A stretch of DNA of 64,000 nt from Manihot esculenta (lineage: Eukaryota; Streptophyta; Magnoliopsida; Malpighiales; Euphorbiaceae), in assembly GCF_001659605.2 (NCBI RefSeq), contig NC_035161.2, forward strand, positions 25,033,691 through 25,097,690, given 5' to 3'. Positions 33,824 through 45,864 of the stretch are shown here, one piece after another. Below the pieces are notes generated by a model, which saw only the letters and a program-made list of their open reading frames with translations, was not told where the DNA came from and did no database searches. A program made the position numbers and the translations under genes. Each line of letters starts with the position of its first letter. Positions within the stretch are counted from its first letter, which is position 1.

Positions 33824-36800
33824 TTACCCCTTTGTGGAACATGAACTTTGTCCTCAAGGTCGAGATGGAGAAAGCGATTGTGCAGCGCCTATGAATCCTC
33901 CCACGTTACATCCGCGAGTGGTAGGTTCTTCCACTTAACCAATCTTTGTTCCACTATTTTGGATCCTTTTTTGCCCAACGAACATCTAGAATTGAGTCAG
34001 GTTCAAGTGTCATTTCTCCAACATCGTTCATTGGTGGCCTGTTGGTGCTTAGCGAAGTAGTGTCTTTTATTTATTTTTTCTTTAAAAGGGACACATGAAA
34101 CATTGGATGAATTCGTGCTCCTTCAAGCAGTTGCAACTTATATGCTATTGGACCAATTCGTTCTGTAATCTGGTGCAAGCCATAGAATTTACTGGCCAAT
34201 TTTTGATATGTTCATTTAAATAGTGAATGTTGCTTATATGGGTGGAGTTTGAGAAAGACCCAGTCACCCACCGAAAACTCCACGTCACTCCATTTGTCAT
34301 CGACAAGTTATTTCATTTGGTTGTTAGCAACATGCAAGTTGATTTTGAGTTATTGCAATAAGAGATCTTAGCCTAGTAATTGTTTATCTACATCATTAAC
34401 TGGATAGGTGTTGTCCTGATATTGAGGAATGATTGGTGGTAGTTTGCTATAAAGAGCTTGGAAGGGAGACATATCGATGGAGGCAGGATAGTTGTATTGT
34501 ACCAGTATTCTGCTCAAAGTACTGCCATTTGTGGGGTTGTTGATAGACAAAGCAATGCAATGCAATGCAAATATAGTTCAAGACAATGACTCAATACTTT
34601 TGTCTAATCATTCATTTGGGGTGATAAGTAGAACTCATTTTTAGTTGAGTACCAAATGAGTGAAAGAATTCCTACCAAAATTTACTCATAAAAAATTGAT
34701 CTCGATCATTAATGATGGTTGAGGCATACCATATAACTTGACAACTCATTCAATGAAGTTTTCATCAACGAATTTTGCTATATATGGGTGTGTTAATGCC
34801 ATGAAATGGGCATATTTGCTCAACTTGTCTACCACCATGAGTATAGGATTTTTGCCATTTGAGGTGGGAAGTCCTTCATGAAATCTAGTATAATGTCATC
34901 CATACTTGACATGGAATGGGCAAGAGTTAAAGGAGTCCTACTAGTGATAATGTTTTTGCTTTGGTACATTAACATGTTTCACAAGACGCAACATGTTGCT
35001 TCATGGCTTAATACATAGAGGGCTAATAAAATTAGTGTGTGATCCGTTTGTATATTCATAAGACCTTGAATGTCCTCCAATTGGTGAATTGTGAAATTCA
35101 TGCTAAAGTAGCTAAACCACAGTAGATTTAGGCGATACAACCACTCGATTTTTATAGCAAAGTAGGCTATTATGCCAGCTGTAAGGGTTGACCTGGATTC
35201 TTGGTGGCGAGTTTGGCAATGCTCTGCATGTAACGATTTTCTGCTGCTTCCTTCTTAATGCACCCCCACAGGTCAGTGCGCAACAAATATGGCTGCAAGA
35301 CATGGGCTCCCTGCAATGCACAATAATACATCAGCTGCACTGTTCTCCTTGCTTGATTTATATGAGATTTCATAATCATATTTAAGCAGCTTCGCAACCC
35401 ATTTTAATTGTTTAGGTGTAGTGATGCGTTGTTCTAATAAATGCTTGAGACTCTTATGATTAGTGTAGATATAGAATTTATGTCCAAGAAGATAGGGTCT
35501 CCATGTTTGGATGGCATGAATAATGGCCAATATTTCTTTTACATAAATTGACTAAGCTCTTTTTAAACACCCAAAGCCTTACTCATGAAGGCGACGAGTT
35601 TGGCTTGTTGAGTGAGCACTATATTGATTCCATCATTGGAGGCATCTGTTTTGATGATGAAAGACACGTTAAATTTGGGCATGGCAAGTGTTGGTGTAGT
35701 GGTCATGGCCTCCTTAAGTTTTTGGAAAGCAAGTTCAGTTTTTGGTGCCCATTCAAACTTGCCCTTTTTTAGAAGATTAGTGAATGGACGGGCAATGACG
35801 CCATAATTACATACAAACTTTCTGTAATAACCTGTGAGTCCTAGGAAGCCACGTAATTCAGAGATATTAGTAGTTTAAGCCACTTAAGAATAACATCAAT
35901 TTTTTCTGATCTACTTTAACTCTCTGTAGAGTGACAAGATGACCCAAGCATTCCAGTTCTTGCAAACCAAATGCACATTTGGTAGTTTTAATTGAGAATG
36001 TATGTTGCCTTAATATTTCAAAAGCTTGGTGAATATGTTCAATATGCATAGTCTAATTAGGGTTATAAATTAGGATGTCATAAAAAAACACGTATGAATT
36101 TGCAGAGGTAGGGACGAGATATGGAATTCATAATGGCTTGGAAAGTTGATGAGGCATTTGATCTAAATGGCATAACCAAATATTCGTAATGCCCATTATG
36201 AGTGCGAAAAGCAGTTTTATGAATGTTAGGAGAACGGACTCGTACCTGGTGATAGCCGGCTCATAAGTCTAATTTAGTAAAAAATTGAGTTCGATAAAGT
36301 TCATTGAGCATGTCTTACACAGTTGATATTGAAAATCTATCTTTGATGGTTACAGCGTTAAGGGTATCAGTATAGAATCGCCATGTGCCATCTTTCTTTT
36401 TAACCAATAAGACAGGTGATGGAAATGGACTAGTACTAAGTCTAATTAGCCCCAATTTTAACATGTCATGAACTTATTTCTCAATTTCAGCTTTTTGAAA
36501 ATAGCCATACCTGTAGATTATGATATTAACAGGTTCAGTGTCATCCTTTAAGTTGATGTGGTTGTCAATTTTCCTCTGAGGCGGTAGCTGTGTGGGCTCC
36601 AAGAATAAATTACTGTATTTCTTCAATAAATGTGCCATATCATGATGGGTCTAATTAGCCCTATTAACACTAATTGAACCCCTAAAGCCACATCCAATCC
36701 AATTAAGGGAAGTGCATAGAGTATGAGTTTGAACGGAATACCTTAGATATTGATAGACATATTATCGAATATGCCTTGGCATATTAATGATTTTCCGTTA

Positions 36801-36960
36801 GCTACTCTAACTTCAAACAGGTTAATAGGTGCAATGGGCAATTGTAACATGTTGGCTATTCTTTCGCTCATAAAATTATGTGTGGAACCACTGTCTATCA
36901 AGACTCACCACTCATTATTTTATGAGTTATCCATCCGGAAAAAGCATGCAACAAAATTTC
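33824..36960 (-). pseudogene. Chromovirus pol: protease, RT, RNase H, integrase, chromodomain
   Basis: Minus strand, right to left. Protease remnant (about 36750-36960, with CGSTHNFM-like and NGKSLICQG blocks). Reverse transcriptase (about 35860-36600), whose catalytic motif reads FYDILIYN near 36070-36095 instead of FDD, so an active-site Asp is lost. RNase H (35273-35530; YTNHKSLKHLLEQR, with Asn for the usual Asp). Integrase (about 34250-35110), with the MSPFQALYSKLPP segment at 34368-34565. A C-terminal chromodomain-like segment (about 33845-34060: VRWAKK and LVKWKNLPL in two frames, offset by a one-base change in an A run, then a stop). The C-terminal chromodomain identifies the chromovirus branch of Ty3/gypsy. 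Multiple stops make it inactive. Confidence 0.85.
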
Positions 36961-37982
36961 GAGTAGTATTACAAAGGCGTCGTCTCCATCATTTTCCTCA
37001 CAACAGTCGGCATATGCTTCCAAAACGAGTAGCTGAGGTGTTTTGCATCAATGTCCAGGAGAGAATTTTTCATCACAGTTGAAACATAATCTGAGGGACT
37101 TTCGCTTTTGCATTTCATCCCATGAGAGCCTTTTCATGGTGGTGGCTCGTGGTTTCGTTAAAGCAGAAGATTTGGTCAAAGAACGATCTAGAATCCTTAT
37201 AACTTTTCTTTGTCACTATAATTGGTCATCCCTCATGCGAGCTAAATTAATTGCTTCTTTCAACATTTTTTATCTAAACATTCGAACACCTTCAAATATT
37301 TATGGTTTCAATCCGCCCATGAAAGTTTCCACTAACGCCTTCTATGTCCACCTATGAACTCGGTTTCCAAGTTCTTCAAATTCTCTTTTGCAGTCTCGCA
37401 GGGTCCCCTCTTGTCGAATTTTGGAAAGGGCCTCATCATAATTTTCACATTCAATAGGTCCAAAAAATATGCCCAAAGTTCCTCCTGAAATACTTTCCAC
37501 GTCATTTCCTTGCCTTTTTCTTAGTATGATCGTCGAAGCCACTGCCATTATTAGTTCGCCTCGCCTCCCAAATGGAAGGATGCCAGTGATACTTTCTGTG
37601 ACTTTATAGTGCTCTGGTACTCAAAGAATTGCTCCGCTTTGGTGAACTATTCTATTGGATCATCACGAAAAAATCGTGGAAACCCTAACTTCGCCAGTTT
37701 CAACATGAACTGCTGTCTACCTCCTTCATGAATATTTTGAGTTTCTTTTTTGATGAAAGTGAGATGGGGGATTGTGGAACTTGCTGTTGGTTTAGTAGGG
37801 ATGGTTGAGGATGAGTTCCAAGGTGTTATAAGCAATTTAGAGATATTGACTATGGCATTTTCCAATTGCTGCAGTTTGTTGTTCATGCATTCTTCTAATC
37901 GAGACACTGGTTTGTAACCCACCGAAGCCAACCTCCAAGTTTTCAATATGCTCTTTGTTTGTTCCCATGGCTTTGATACCAA
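36961..37982 (-). pseudogene. Chromovirus gag
   Basis: Minus strand frames at 37647-37982 and 37342-37548 carry gag (LQQLENAIVNISKLL near the N-terminus; FGPIECENYDEALSKIRQ and EFEELGNRVHRW in the capsid), followed by a worn zinc-knuckle region near 37040-37080. The start lies immediately after the primer site at 37969-37981. The frame changes several times, so no full protein can be made. Confidence 0.8.
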
Positions 37983-38124
37983 TGATAGGTCTCAGTTAGA
38001 TTTATAAGAATTTAGATTGTAATATAATTCTACTTAGGGTGTTTGTTTCCATGGTTTTGATACCAATGATAGGTCTCAGTCAGATTTATAAGAATTTAGA
38101 TTGCAATATGATTCTACTTAGGGT
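37957..38124. repeat. 84-bp tandem duplication across the primer-site / LTR junction
   Basis: 37957-38040 and 38041-38124 are near-identical units, each holding the primer site, the LTR edge TGATAGGTCTCAG and the following LTR bases to CTACTTAGGG. The duplication makes the junction ambiguous: the 5' LTR can be read from 37983 or from 38067. Confidence 0.85.
37969..37981 (-). promoter_or_regulatory. Primer binding site (initiator tRNA-Met type) of the chromovirus
   Basis: On the minus strand the sequence just after the 5' LTR end is TGGTATCAAAGCC, one base off TGGTATCAGAGCC, the complement of the 3' end of plant initiator methionine tRNA. A second copy (TGGTATCAAAACC on the minus strand) lies 84 bases further right at 38053-38065 as part of a duplication. 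Confidence 0.85.
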
Positions 38125-38474
38125 GAGAATGAACCACTATTTGATTAGGAATAAGCTTGTGTTACTTTACAACAAAGAAGAGTTTAAATACAAACAAAAA
38201 ACTAACATCTACTCTTAATTTTTAGTTCATGACTCTAAAGAATGAGAGCATGACCCATAAATAAAGGACAATAATGAAATAATAGAAAAATAGCAATTAA
38301 GACTTCCAGTTGGTGGTCACGTTTTCAAGACACGATCCTCATCCCACATTTCATGCATTTAAGGGATTCTTAATGCATTATTTGCTCCATCCACTTCTCT
38401 ATACTCCAGCAACGTTTATCTTGTTAGTTTAGATATTATGAATTGTCTTTAGAATCGATCTCCTTAACTTATCA
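37983..38474 (-). mobile_element. 5' LTR of the decayed chromovirus
   Basis: It is the direct-repeat partner of 33381-33823. Its right end on + is AACTTATCA. It includes the 84-bp duplication at its left edge; without it the LTR is about 408 bp. The bases outside the element (AATCG on the right, AACCC on the left) do not match, so no target duplication is preserved. Confidence 0.8.
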
Positions 38475-40639
38475 AATCGATATGAAATTTTATATATTTA
38501 CACTATAGATTCATATAATCTTGTCTAAATAAGAATTTCACATTAATTATACATTTAATTAAAAATAAATTACCTTTAAAAAAAAAGAAAAATCCTAATT
38601 ATTCTAATATTCTCTCTGAAAACTCAAAACATATACTCTAACCAAACTAATTGAAAATTAGTCTGATTAAAATCTATTAAATTCTTTGTTAATTTTATTA
38701 AATTTCTTAAAGGATTCTAGTCTATATCTATATTAAATATCCAAAGTTCAAAGTCTTGATTTTCTCACACTAAATTCAATTTTTGATACATCACTTGATC
38801 ATTCCAACGAAATGCCGGTGTTAAAAATACAAGCCAAAGCCAAAGAATCAAAACAATAAAATACCTTATTATTAAATTAAATAAAAACAAAACCATGTTT
38901 AATTGAATTATTGCATCTCTACCCTAGAGAGAGAGAGTTTAGATACACATAATCTCAATTAATATAAGAGGAATTAAAAAAAAAAAAAGTAATCCATAAT
39001 CAGAAAACTTAGTTATTTAATGTAATTTATCAACTTGATCTTAAAAGTCTATTATTTCTGCGAAGTAGGAAATGAAAAAAATTTACAAAATTAACGAAAA
39101 ATAATATCTATTTTACATAAATAAAAAAATTATTATAAATATTAATAAAAATATTAAATTAGCTGGTGAAATAAAATATCTTATTTGTAAACTTTAGCTA
39201 AAGTTTACAAATTTATAAATTTTGTGGAAGATTTTAAGTGAGTGTAAAAAACCTAATTATTTAACGTAATTTATCAACTCTTACAAATAAATTTTGTAAA
39301 AGTTTACCATTTTTTGCAGTTTAAAATTAAAAAAAGAACTTATAAATTTAATGGAAAATAACATTTATTCGCGTAAATAAAAAATGCATAATTCCATTAT
39401 AAATATTAATAAAAAAATAAATTAGGTAATGACAAAATAAGATACTAGTGTTCTAAGTTTAAATCATATAACTTTTAACTAACATTATAAATTTTATAGA
39501 AAATTTTAAGAGATTAAAAAAAATTAATTATTTAATGTAATTTATCAACTTTTACAATTAAATTTTTTAGTCTTTTATTTTTCATGAAGTATCAAATTAT
39601 AAAAAAACTTACAAATTTATCAAAAAAATAATAATATCTCTTCTTGTAAATAAAAATATATTTAATTTTATTACAAATACTAATGAAAAATATTTAATTG
39701 GGAAACACAAAATAAAATATTGTCGTTTTATATTTAAATCATATAGTTTTAACTAAAAGTTTATTTGAAAAGTATACACATGTCTAATTCTTATCAGAAA
39801 TTAAAACATCAACAACTACTGATTTATATGTTTAAAAAAAAACTTAACCAATATCAGTTTATCAATAAAACACTGAAAGAAAGCTAAAAACACTTAAAAT
39901 ATCATAGAAAAATATCATCAAAAGCTATTTAGCCAATAAGAAACTAATGAGAACGGAAAATCGCATATCCTTCCAAACAAAGCTTCAGTCTCATCGCAAT
40001 CGCCACCAAATAGAAAAAGCAACACCATGCAATTTTCAGTATATAGTAGTTATTGAGGAGCCATTTTAAGATTGCTAACACTCCGACGCCTAAAATTACT
40101 CGTTGTAACTTCCAACACCAATCAACAAGGGCAAATCCGACCAAAATCAACAATTCAGGTCCTGCCAACCAATAATAAGGTGGTTGATGAAATGCAAGAG
40201 CTTATCTTCTATCAAATGTTATGATTCATTATGAAACAAGCAAGCAGCCAATTCAAAACATTCTCCATAAAGATGATCTTCTCTTATATATATGTTACTT
40301 GTTTATGTGGGCATAAAATATTCTTTGCATCAGAAAGATACATGCCCACATTTTCCTCACCTCACAAAATATTTCATTGCGTCATATTCTATTAATATCT
40401 CCTTTCTCTTAATAAAAAAAAACAGATTAACAATATTTATTCATATAAAATATATTATATAACATAATGTATTTTAACATATAATTTAATATTAAAATCG
40501 TTTTCAATATTTGATATAACACAATAATTGTTCAAAATAAAAATATGAGTGGTCACTATAAGATAAGATCACGTGGTAAAATTCAAATCAAATGATATGT
40601 GGTTTCGTTAATAGAAAGAAAAACCTGCATACTGTAGTT
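38475..40639. other. AT-rich spacer
   Basis: There is no recognised gene. A hydrophobic minus-strand frame of 74 codons at 39944-40168 (includes ILVGFALVDWCWKLQ) lies on an island of more balanced base composition (about 39940-40330). No family was recognised and there is no further coding support. Confidence 0.5.
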
Positions 40640-40965
40640 CTCGGTTTTTTGTCAAGGCTCGCGTCCTTCACAACAGGACGAGATTTCGTAGAAAGTTATC
40701 GTTAGATAATACAATTCAGTAGATCTCATTACACCTATAATTGCAGGATCTTATTGCTACTAGTCGGTATTAATTAGATTTTCAGATAATTAACTCTATT
40801 TTTTTATAGTATAAAAGATGATGAACACATATATTAATGTACACAGTTTTACACAATTACTTTTGAATTTTAAATAATTCATTGCACTCGTCTTTTTTTC
40901 AGTTTACTGATTTAAACATCGAAATAATTGTTGTAAGCGCAACCGCCTCACTTTTTTTCTTAAGA
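40640..40965 (+). promoter_or_regulatory. Tat-A-type LTR fragment with TATA box, upstream of a + strand ORF
   Basis: It is homologous and co-directional to 61090-61430: shared blocks include GTTATCGTTAG..AATACAATTCA, TAACTCTATTTTTT..AGTATAAAA (TATA at about 40810-40816), TTTCAGTTTACTGATTTAAAC and CCGCCTCACTTT. No primer site follows. Instead an ATG-led frame (41009) begins about 200 bases after the TATA box. It is probably a truncated or solo LTR. A promoter role for the next ORF is inference. Confidence 0.6.
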
Positions 40966-41008
40966 CAAGCTCCAGTTTTCTAAGAACTTTACCTTATCTC
41001 AGGAGAAT

Positions 41009-41897
41009 ATGCAAGATACTTTGAAGGCCTTCAATGTAGGCCAAAGTATCGCAAACGTCACCAGGGACGTCTTTCATAGTGTTGCTGCTACTCCTATCAC
41101 GTCGAGGCCTGTGTTGGTTTCTACTCAGTCCTCACAAGGTTCACCCAGTGTCCAGCTTGACCTGGTTCCTACAAATGTCGTCAAGGTCAGCGAATCAGAT
41201 TAAGTACTGAGAGTGATACTCCACCTTCAAATAGGCATGCTAAATGGTCAATTGAGATGGGTCCGCATATCAGTAGCCCTATTGATAAGCATCCTAGGAC
41301 TTTTGATCATTCCCCAAGTGCCCTATTGCCCATTCAAAGTAAAGGCAAAAAGATCCCCAAGGCGTCTGTCTTGTTGAGTTCAGCTCGCGATGTGCCTTGC
41401 AGTGGAGGTTCCCTTGCCCCTGAAGTTGGTGAAGAGTCCTCTTCAGCGTCCATGGAGGATCTAATCTACAACAAGGTTTTTGAGGGATCAATTCATGTTT
41501 TCGACCCTCGATTTTTGGGTGTTATGTGCAATTCGATCAGAACCACCACGCAGCATGATGCCTGTAGCTCCTGACCACATGGGGATCTTGAAGGGAGCTT
41601 CCGAGTGCTGATTTTTATGATATGATACTTTCTCAGTTTGTTTTTATGAAATCATCAAATTTATCTATTACTTAACTGTTTTTATCACCGTACAGGCTTT
41701 GAGCACTTAGTTGGCGATCGAAATAAGAAATCATGCAGTAATGAGTTTAATTGATCATCAGATCGAAGAATCCCACAGGGATGGGAATTTGATGATCACT
41801 GCTACCTACCGTGAGTACATTATCGAGCTGAAAGGAGAAGTTTCTAACCTTCACTGTAATATGGATGCCTTGAACAAAGACCTTGAGTAGTGACTGT
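41009..41897 (+). pseudogene. Plant retrotransposon coiled-coil ORF, part 1
   Basis: It opens at ATG 41009 (an in-frame TAA lies at about 40962). The frame runs to about 41200, shifts by one base, and continues at 41257-41574 (SSSASMEDLIYNKVFEG). After a further break it resumes at about 41700-41890 (EIRNHAVMSLIDHQIEE, then a helical segment). A 58-base AT-rich piece between 41637 and 41696 has GT and AG at its ends and could be an intron. The protein type resembles the extra ORFs of Tat-lineage elements (gypsy-type 'plant transposon' domain plus coiled coil). It is interrupted by the repeat at 41898-43490. Confidence 0.55.
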
Positions 41898-43490
41898 GCG
41901 GTTGTCGAGACCGGTCAAAAATAACATTTTTAGTCATCCACAATTTTACGACTGTAGATAGTGGTGAAATGATCGAATCCACAGGGAATTGATACTTACT
42001 TATTTCTCTTATCAACAACCAAGTAAAGCAATTGAAAATAAAAATAAAAAAGGGGATTTTGAATTTTGATGAACTAAACTAGATTTAAAAGCAATAAAGT
42101 AAAGTAAATAATAAATAAGTATAAGAAATTCAATAATGAAGAGATTCTAGTTGAAGTATTAGATCCGTTTCAGTTGTTGGGATTGATCATTGACACTTAG
42201 ATTCTTTTATTTGACTCAATAAATTAGTTATGGGGGTGGAAGACGCTTCTCATCACCATATCCCTCATTAGGCATAGATTAACTAGAAAACGTTTGCTAA
42301 TTAATCACTAATCAACAAGTTGCCAAAGAACGTCCTTGGGGCTTTAGATTCATACAACTGTTAATTGCATTAAGGAATAGAGAGACCTAATTCTAGCTAA
42401 CAAACGTATGGCGATCTTGGGCTAGATTATGCAATCTCCTTGGTTTTTACACCAAGAGTTTACACCAAGAGTTATTTGTGTTTGAATAGTTCGAGCAATT
42501 ACGGACTTCAAACTACCCAAACTAATAAATTATTACTTTGCAATCAATAATCAATGGGCCCTATTGATCTAAACAACAAAGTAACAATAGAATTAAGCAT
42601 GAAATTGTATAAATATTGATAAATAAAAGATGAACATGATAAGTTCAGATCTCTCAATCCATTAACAAACTGAAATTTCACCTAATTTTCAACTAGAAAA
42701 TAAGGTTTCAGCCACTCATGGCTGAAACTAATATCAACAACAAAGAAAGAAAGCAAGAAGGGCAATTCAGCCTGCTAGGTGGCTGCTGGAGGTGCGGCGA
42801 GTTGCTGGAGGTGATCTCCCCAAAAAAGTTCAGTCTCTTGGCTGCTGGACGGCTGTCTCTTTTATAGCTGAATGTGGAGCCCTAGGTTATCCCTTGATTT
42901 TATGGATTTCTTTTCCAATTCGGATTTCAATTCCTTTTGCAATTGAGTTTCCTTGTGATTTGGACTCCTTGATGGGCGGGATTCTGTTGCTGAGGTGTTT
43001 TAAGGTGCTGCTGAGGTGTCCTGAGGTGTTTGGGATAGGATAGACTTTTGAGAGTTTGAAATTCTGGTTTTCCGCTTTTCTACTGCTTTCTGCTGCAAAA
43101 ATTTGTTTGTCCGGCTGTTTGGTCAAACAACCAGTTCCGTGCTATCTATTTCTCTGTCTCTGCTCTGCGGGATTTGTTTGGGCAAATAGCTGGTCAAATA
43201 GCAATTCTGAACTACTCTTTATCCTTCTCCGTTTTCTGCTGTAGCTTGGTTTGGGCTGTTGTTTGGGCAAACTGATCTTGGCACACCAAACTTGATCTCT
43301 TGGATTTCTCTTCCATTCTCTTTGGACAGCTTCCTTAGCCATTTCTTGAGGGTTTAAGGCCATTTTTCACTATTTTACCATTTTACACCCTTTTCTACAA
43401 AACAAGATTAAAACCACAAAATTAGATAGAAAATATATAATTTAATATCAATAATAATATGAAAAATGAGCCTAATTTTGATTTGATCAA
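41898..43490 (-). mobile_element. Unclassified solo-LTR-like repeat, copy 2
   Basis: Related to 9232-11030: TGTCGAGACCGG, CAAAAATAAC, TCGAATCCACAGGGAATTG near the left end and TTGGGATTGATCATTGACAC near 42180. On the minus strand a TATAAAAGAG box lies at about 42851-42860. It is non-coding. It interrupts the coiled-coil ORF, which continues on both sides. TAGT occurs at both edges, but too short to prove a target duplication. It appears younger than copy 1. Confidence 0.5.
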
Positions 43491-43762
43491 TTAGTCTGCT
43501 CTCCTAAGGGTTTCTGCAAAACATCAATGGGAAGAGGCCTTAACTCATTTATCGACTTTAAAGTTGGTCACTAAAGAATGTGATGAGGCTATAGCTAGTA
43601 AAGTCATTCTTCAAAGAGAACTGTCCAAGAGTAGGGAAGAGGTGAATGCCCTTCAGAAAACCTTCCAGGATTCTCAACTTAGGCAACAACAGTTTGGCCA
43701 AGAAATAAAGGTTCTAAAGGATAGATGTGCCTCCCTTTTATGGGCTGCCAAGGATAGGGCTG
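43491..43762 (+). pseudogene. Plant retrotransposon coiled-coil ORF, part 2
   Basis: An open frame of strongly heptad-like, charged sequence (LVTKECDEAIASKV, then LSKSREEVNALQKTF, then IKVLKDRCASLLWAA) continues the ORF interrupted at 41897. It stops at the target site of the next insertion (GGCTG, 43758-43762). Confidence 0.6.
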
Positions 43763-45864
43763 TGTAACGACCCGAAAAACTGGACCACTATCTGCGCTAG
43801 GGTTCAAATCTTTACCGGAGCCCGTAGCAAGCCTACTATACATCCTGCTATACCTGATAAAATCCCATACATGATCACACGATAACAAAAAACCTAAACA
43901 TTTCACGAACCAAGGCTATACCTGTGCATGTATCAGAACTGAAAACATAAAACCCATACTAGAGCTCTCATCAAATGCTCCAGTATGGTAAACATCACAT
44001 GCCTCAAGCTTAGTTCAAATATAAACTCATACTTAAAACTTTTATATAAGGATCATGTAAACAAGGATTACAAGGATAAACACTAGGGCAAAGCACAATT
44101 CTAAAACCATAAAACAATGCATGTCCACATCTATACTGTTACAATAGACTATACCAGCAACTCAGCCGACTTTCTTAAGCTAACTCTGATCCTGCAAACC
44201 TAGGGTTAGGGGAAAGGGATAAGCTACAAGAGCCTAGTGAGCAGAACAAAAAAATGGTTTAATAAATATATGATCATAAGAAATGTGTCACAATACAAAC
44301 AATTCACATCAATATGGATTTATCACTAGTAACCCTCTACAGATTCTATTAATGCCTGGCCCACGAAGAGTGCTCCTCAGGACTTCCTCTTAAACATATC
44401 ATATCATAACCATAATGCCAAGAGCGTAGAATGGACAGCCCTGGTCTTTCTCTTACATAGTGCCAAGAGCGTAGAATGGGCAACCCTGGTCTTTTCATAT
44501 CCGTCATAGCATATCGCATCATACTCGAGGGCTAGTGGGTCATCCAACATCCATTCACAACAACAAATAAAATATGCAGTGCATCATATTTGTGAATTCT
44601 AATACAAACAACCTAATTACATATACATGGCATTCGTGATGCATGAGCATGCTTAAAAAGTTTGATTTCTTTAAAATTATAGATCGGTTTAGTTCTACTT
44701 ACCTCTGACTGATACTCGCCTAAAACTGATGCAGTTATCTCATTGCTGGCTTCTACAGTCTCCCAAGTCTGATCTTACATAAATGGACTCAAATGAGGGA
44801 CCAAACATAACTTTTACAATACTCTAAAAAACTCCCAAGAAACCCCTATAAACATACCAAAACATACATAGAAAACAAATAGAAAAAGGCTGGACAGGAG
44901 ACTTTTGGTGGCAGGTTCGACGGCCAAGGGTCCCTCACAGATCCGAAAGTCCAAACTTTCGGAAGCGGGTTCAGTGGTCGAAGGCCTGTCAGAGATCCGA
45001 AAGCCAAACCTTCAGGGGCAGGTTCGGCGGTGTAAAGCCCCACACAGATCCAAAGGTTGAAACCTTCGAAGGCAGGTTAAGCGGCCAAAAGGTTGCCTCC
45101 ACAAGCAGGTTCGGCCGCCAAACCTGGGTTGTCCAGCAAGGCAGAACCCGATTCTGCCCTATACTCACAGCCACCAAAAACTTCCTTTCTCACATGCAAT
45201 ACTTCAGAAACCAAATGCACGCTCTCAACATGCATAAAGGACAACCAGATCTAGCCTAAACCTCACATGCATCATCAAAAACCTAAGAGAACACATCCCT
45301 CAACAAAACTAACACAACTTTTCATCTTAGGCATATTCAACATGCATGCATTAACAAAACTTCTTGGAAACATCTAATAACTTGCCGAAACCTTGGTTTA
45401 AAAACTTCAGAAAACATAGGAGAAGCAAGGGTCAACTTACCTCTTGAGGACAATGGAATACACAACAAAAACCATTTGAAGGAAGAGGGGGAAAAGCTTT
45501 TCGAAGGTCTCCAAAGCTAAGATTGAAGTTCCAATCCGAATCTTCAACAACAAGGTAAAAACTTGTGAATTTTCCAAGGAATTGAAGCAAAGATTCAGCA
45601 AGAACCTCAAGAACAGGACATGGGCTTACCTCTGCTCGAATATGGAGAAAAGTTCTCTCGATTTTCGGGCTAGAGGCCTTTTATAGGTGGCTGGAGAAAC
45701 CACCTTCGGCGGCTGAACCTTAAAACCATTTCAAAAAAACTCAAATTCATTTTATGAAAATCCTATTTGACCCTTATAAAGATTTCAGCTTCGAGATTCT
45801 GAATTGCAATGGAGATTACATCGAAAGTGAGAATTTCAATGCTGGAGTTTAGCTGAGTATTACA
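43763..45864 (-). mobile_element. Solo LTR B (2102 bp) with GGCTG target duplication
   Basis: It starts TGTAACGACCCG and ends GAGTATTACA, flanked on both sides by GGCTG (43758-43762 and 45865-45869). Same family as 14385-16651 and 50174-52401, but the most diverged: shorter, terminal repeat changed at one base, and its GC motifs worn (for example TTCGACGGCCAAG, TTCAGTGGTCGAA), as expected from loss of methylated CpG. The minus-strand TATAAAA lies at 45679-45685. It splits the coiled-coil ORF, whose frame reads through once the element and one duplicate are set aside. Confidence 0.85.

Noticed and set aside
33376..38479. Five-base target duplication around the chromovirus
   Set aside because: The flanks AACCC and AATCG do not match, so no duplication is claimed.
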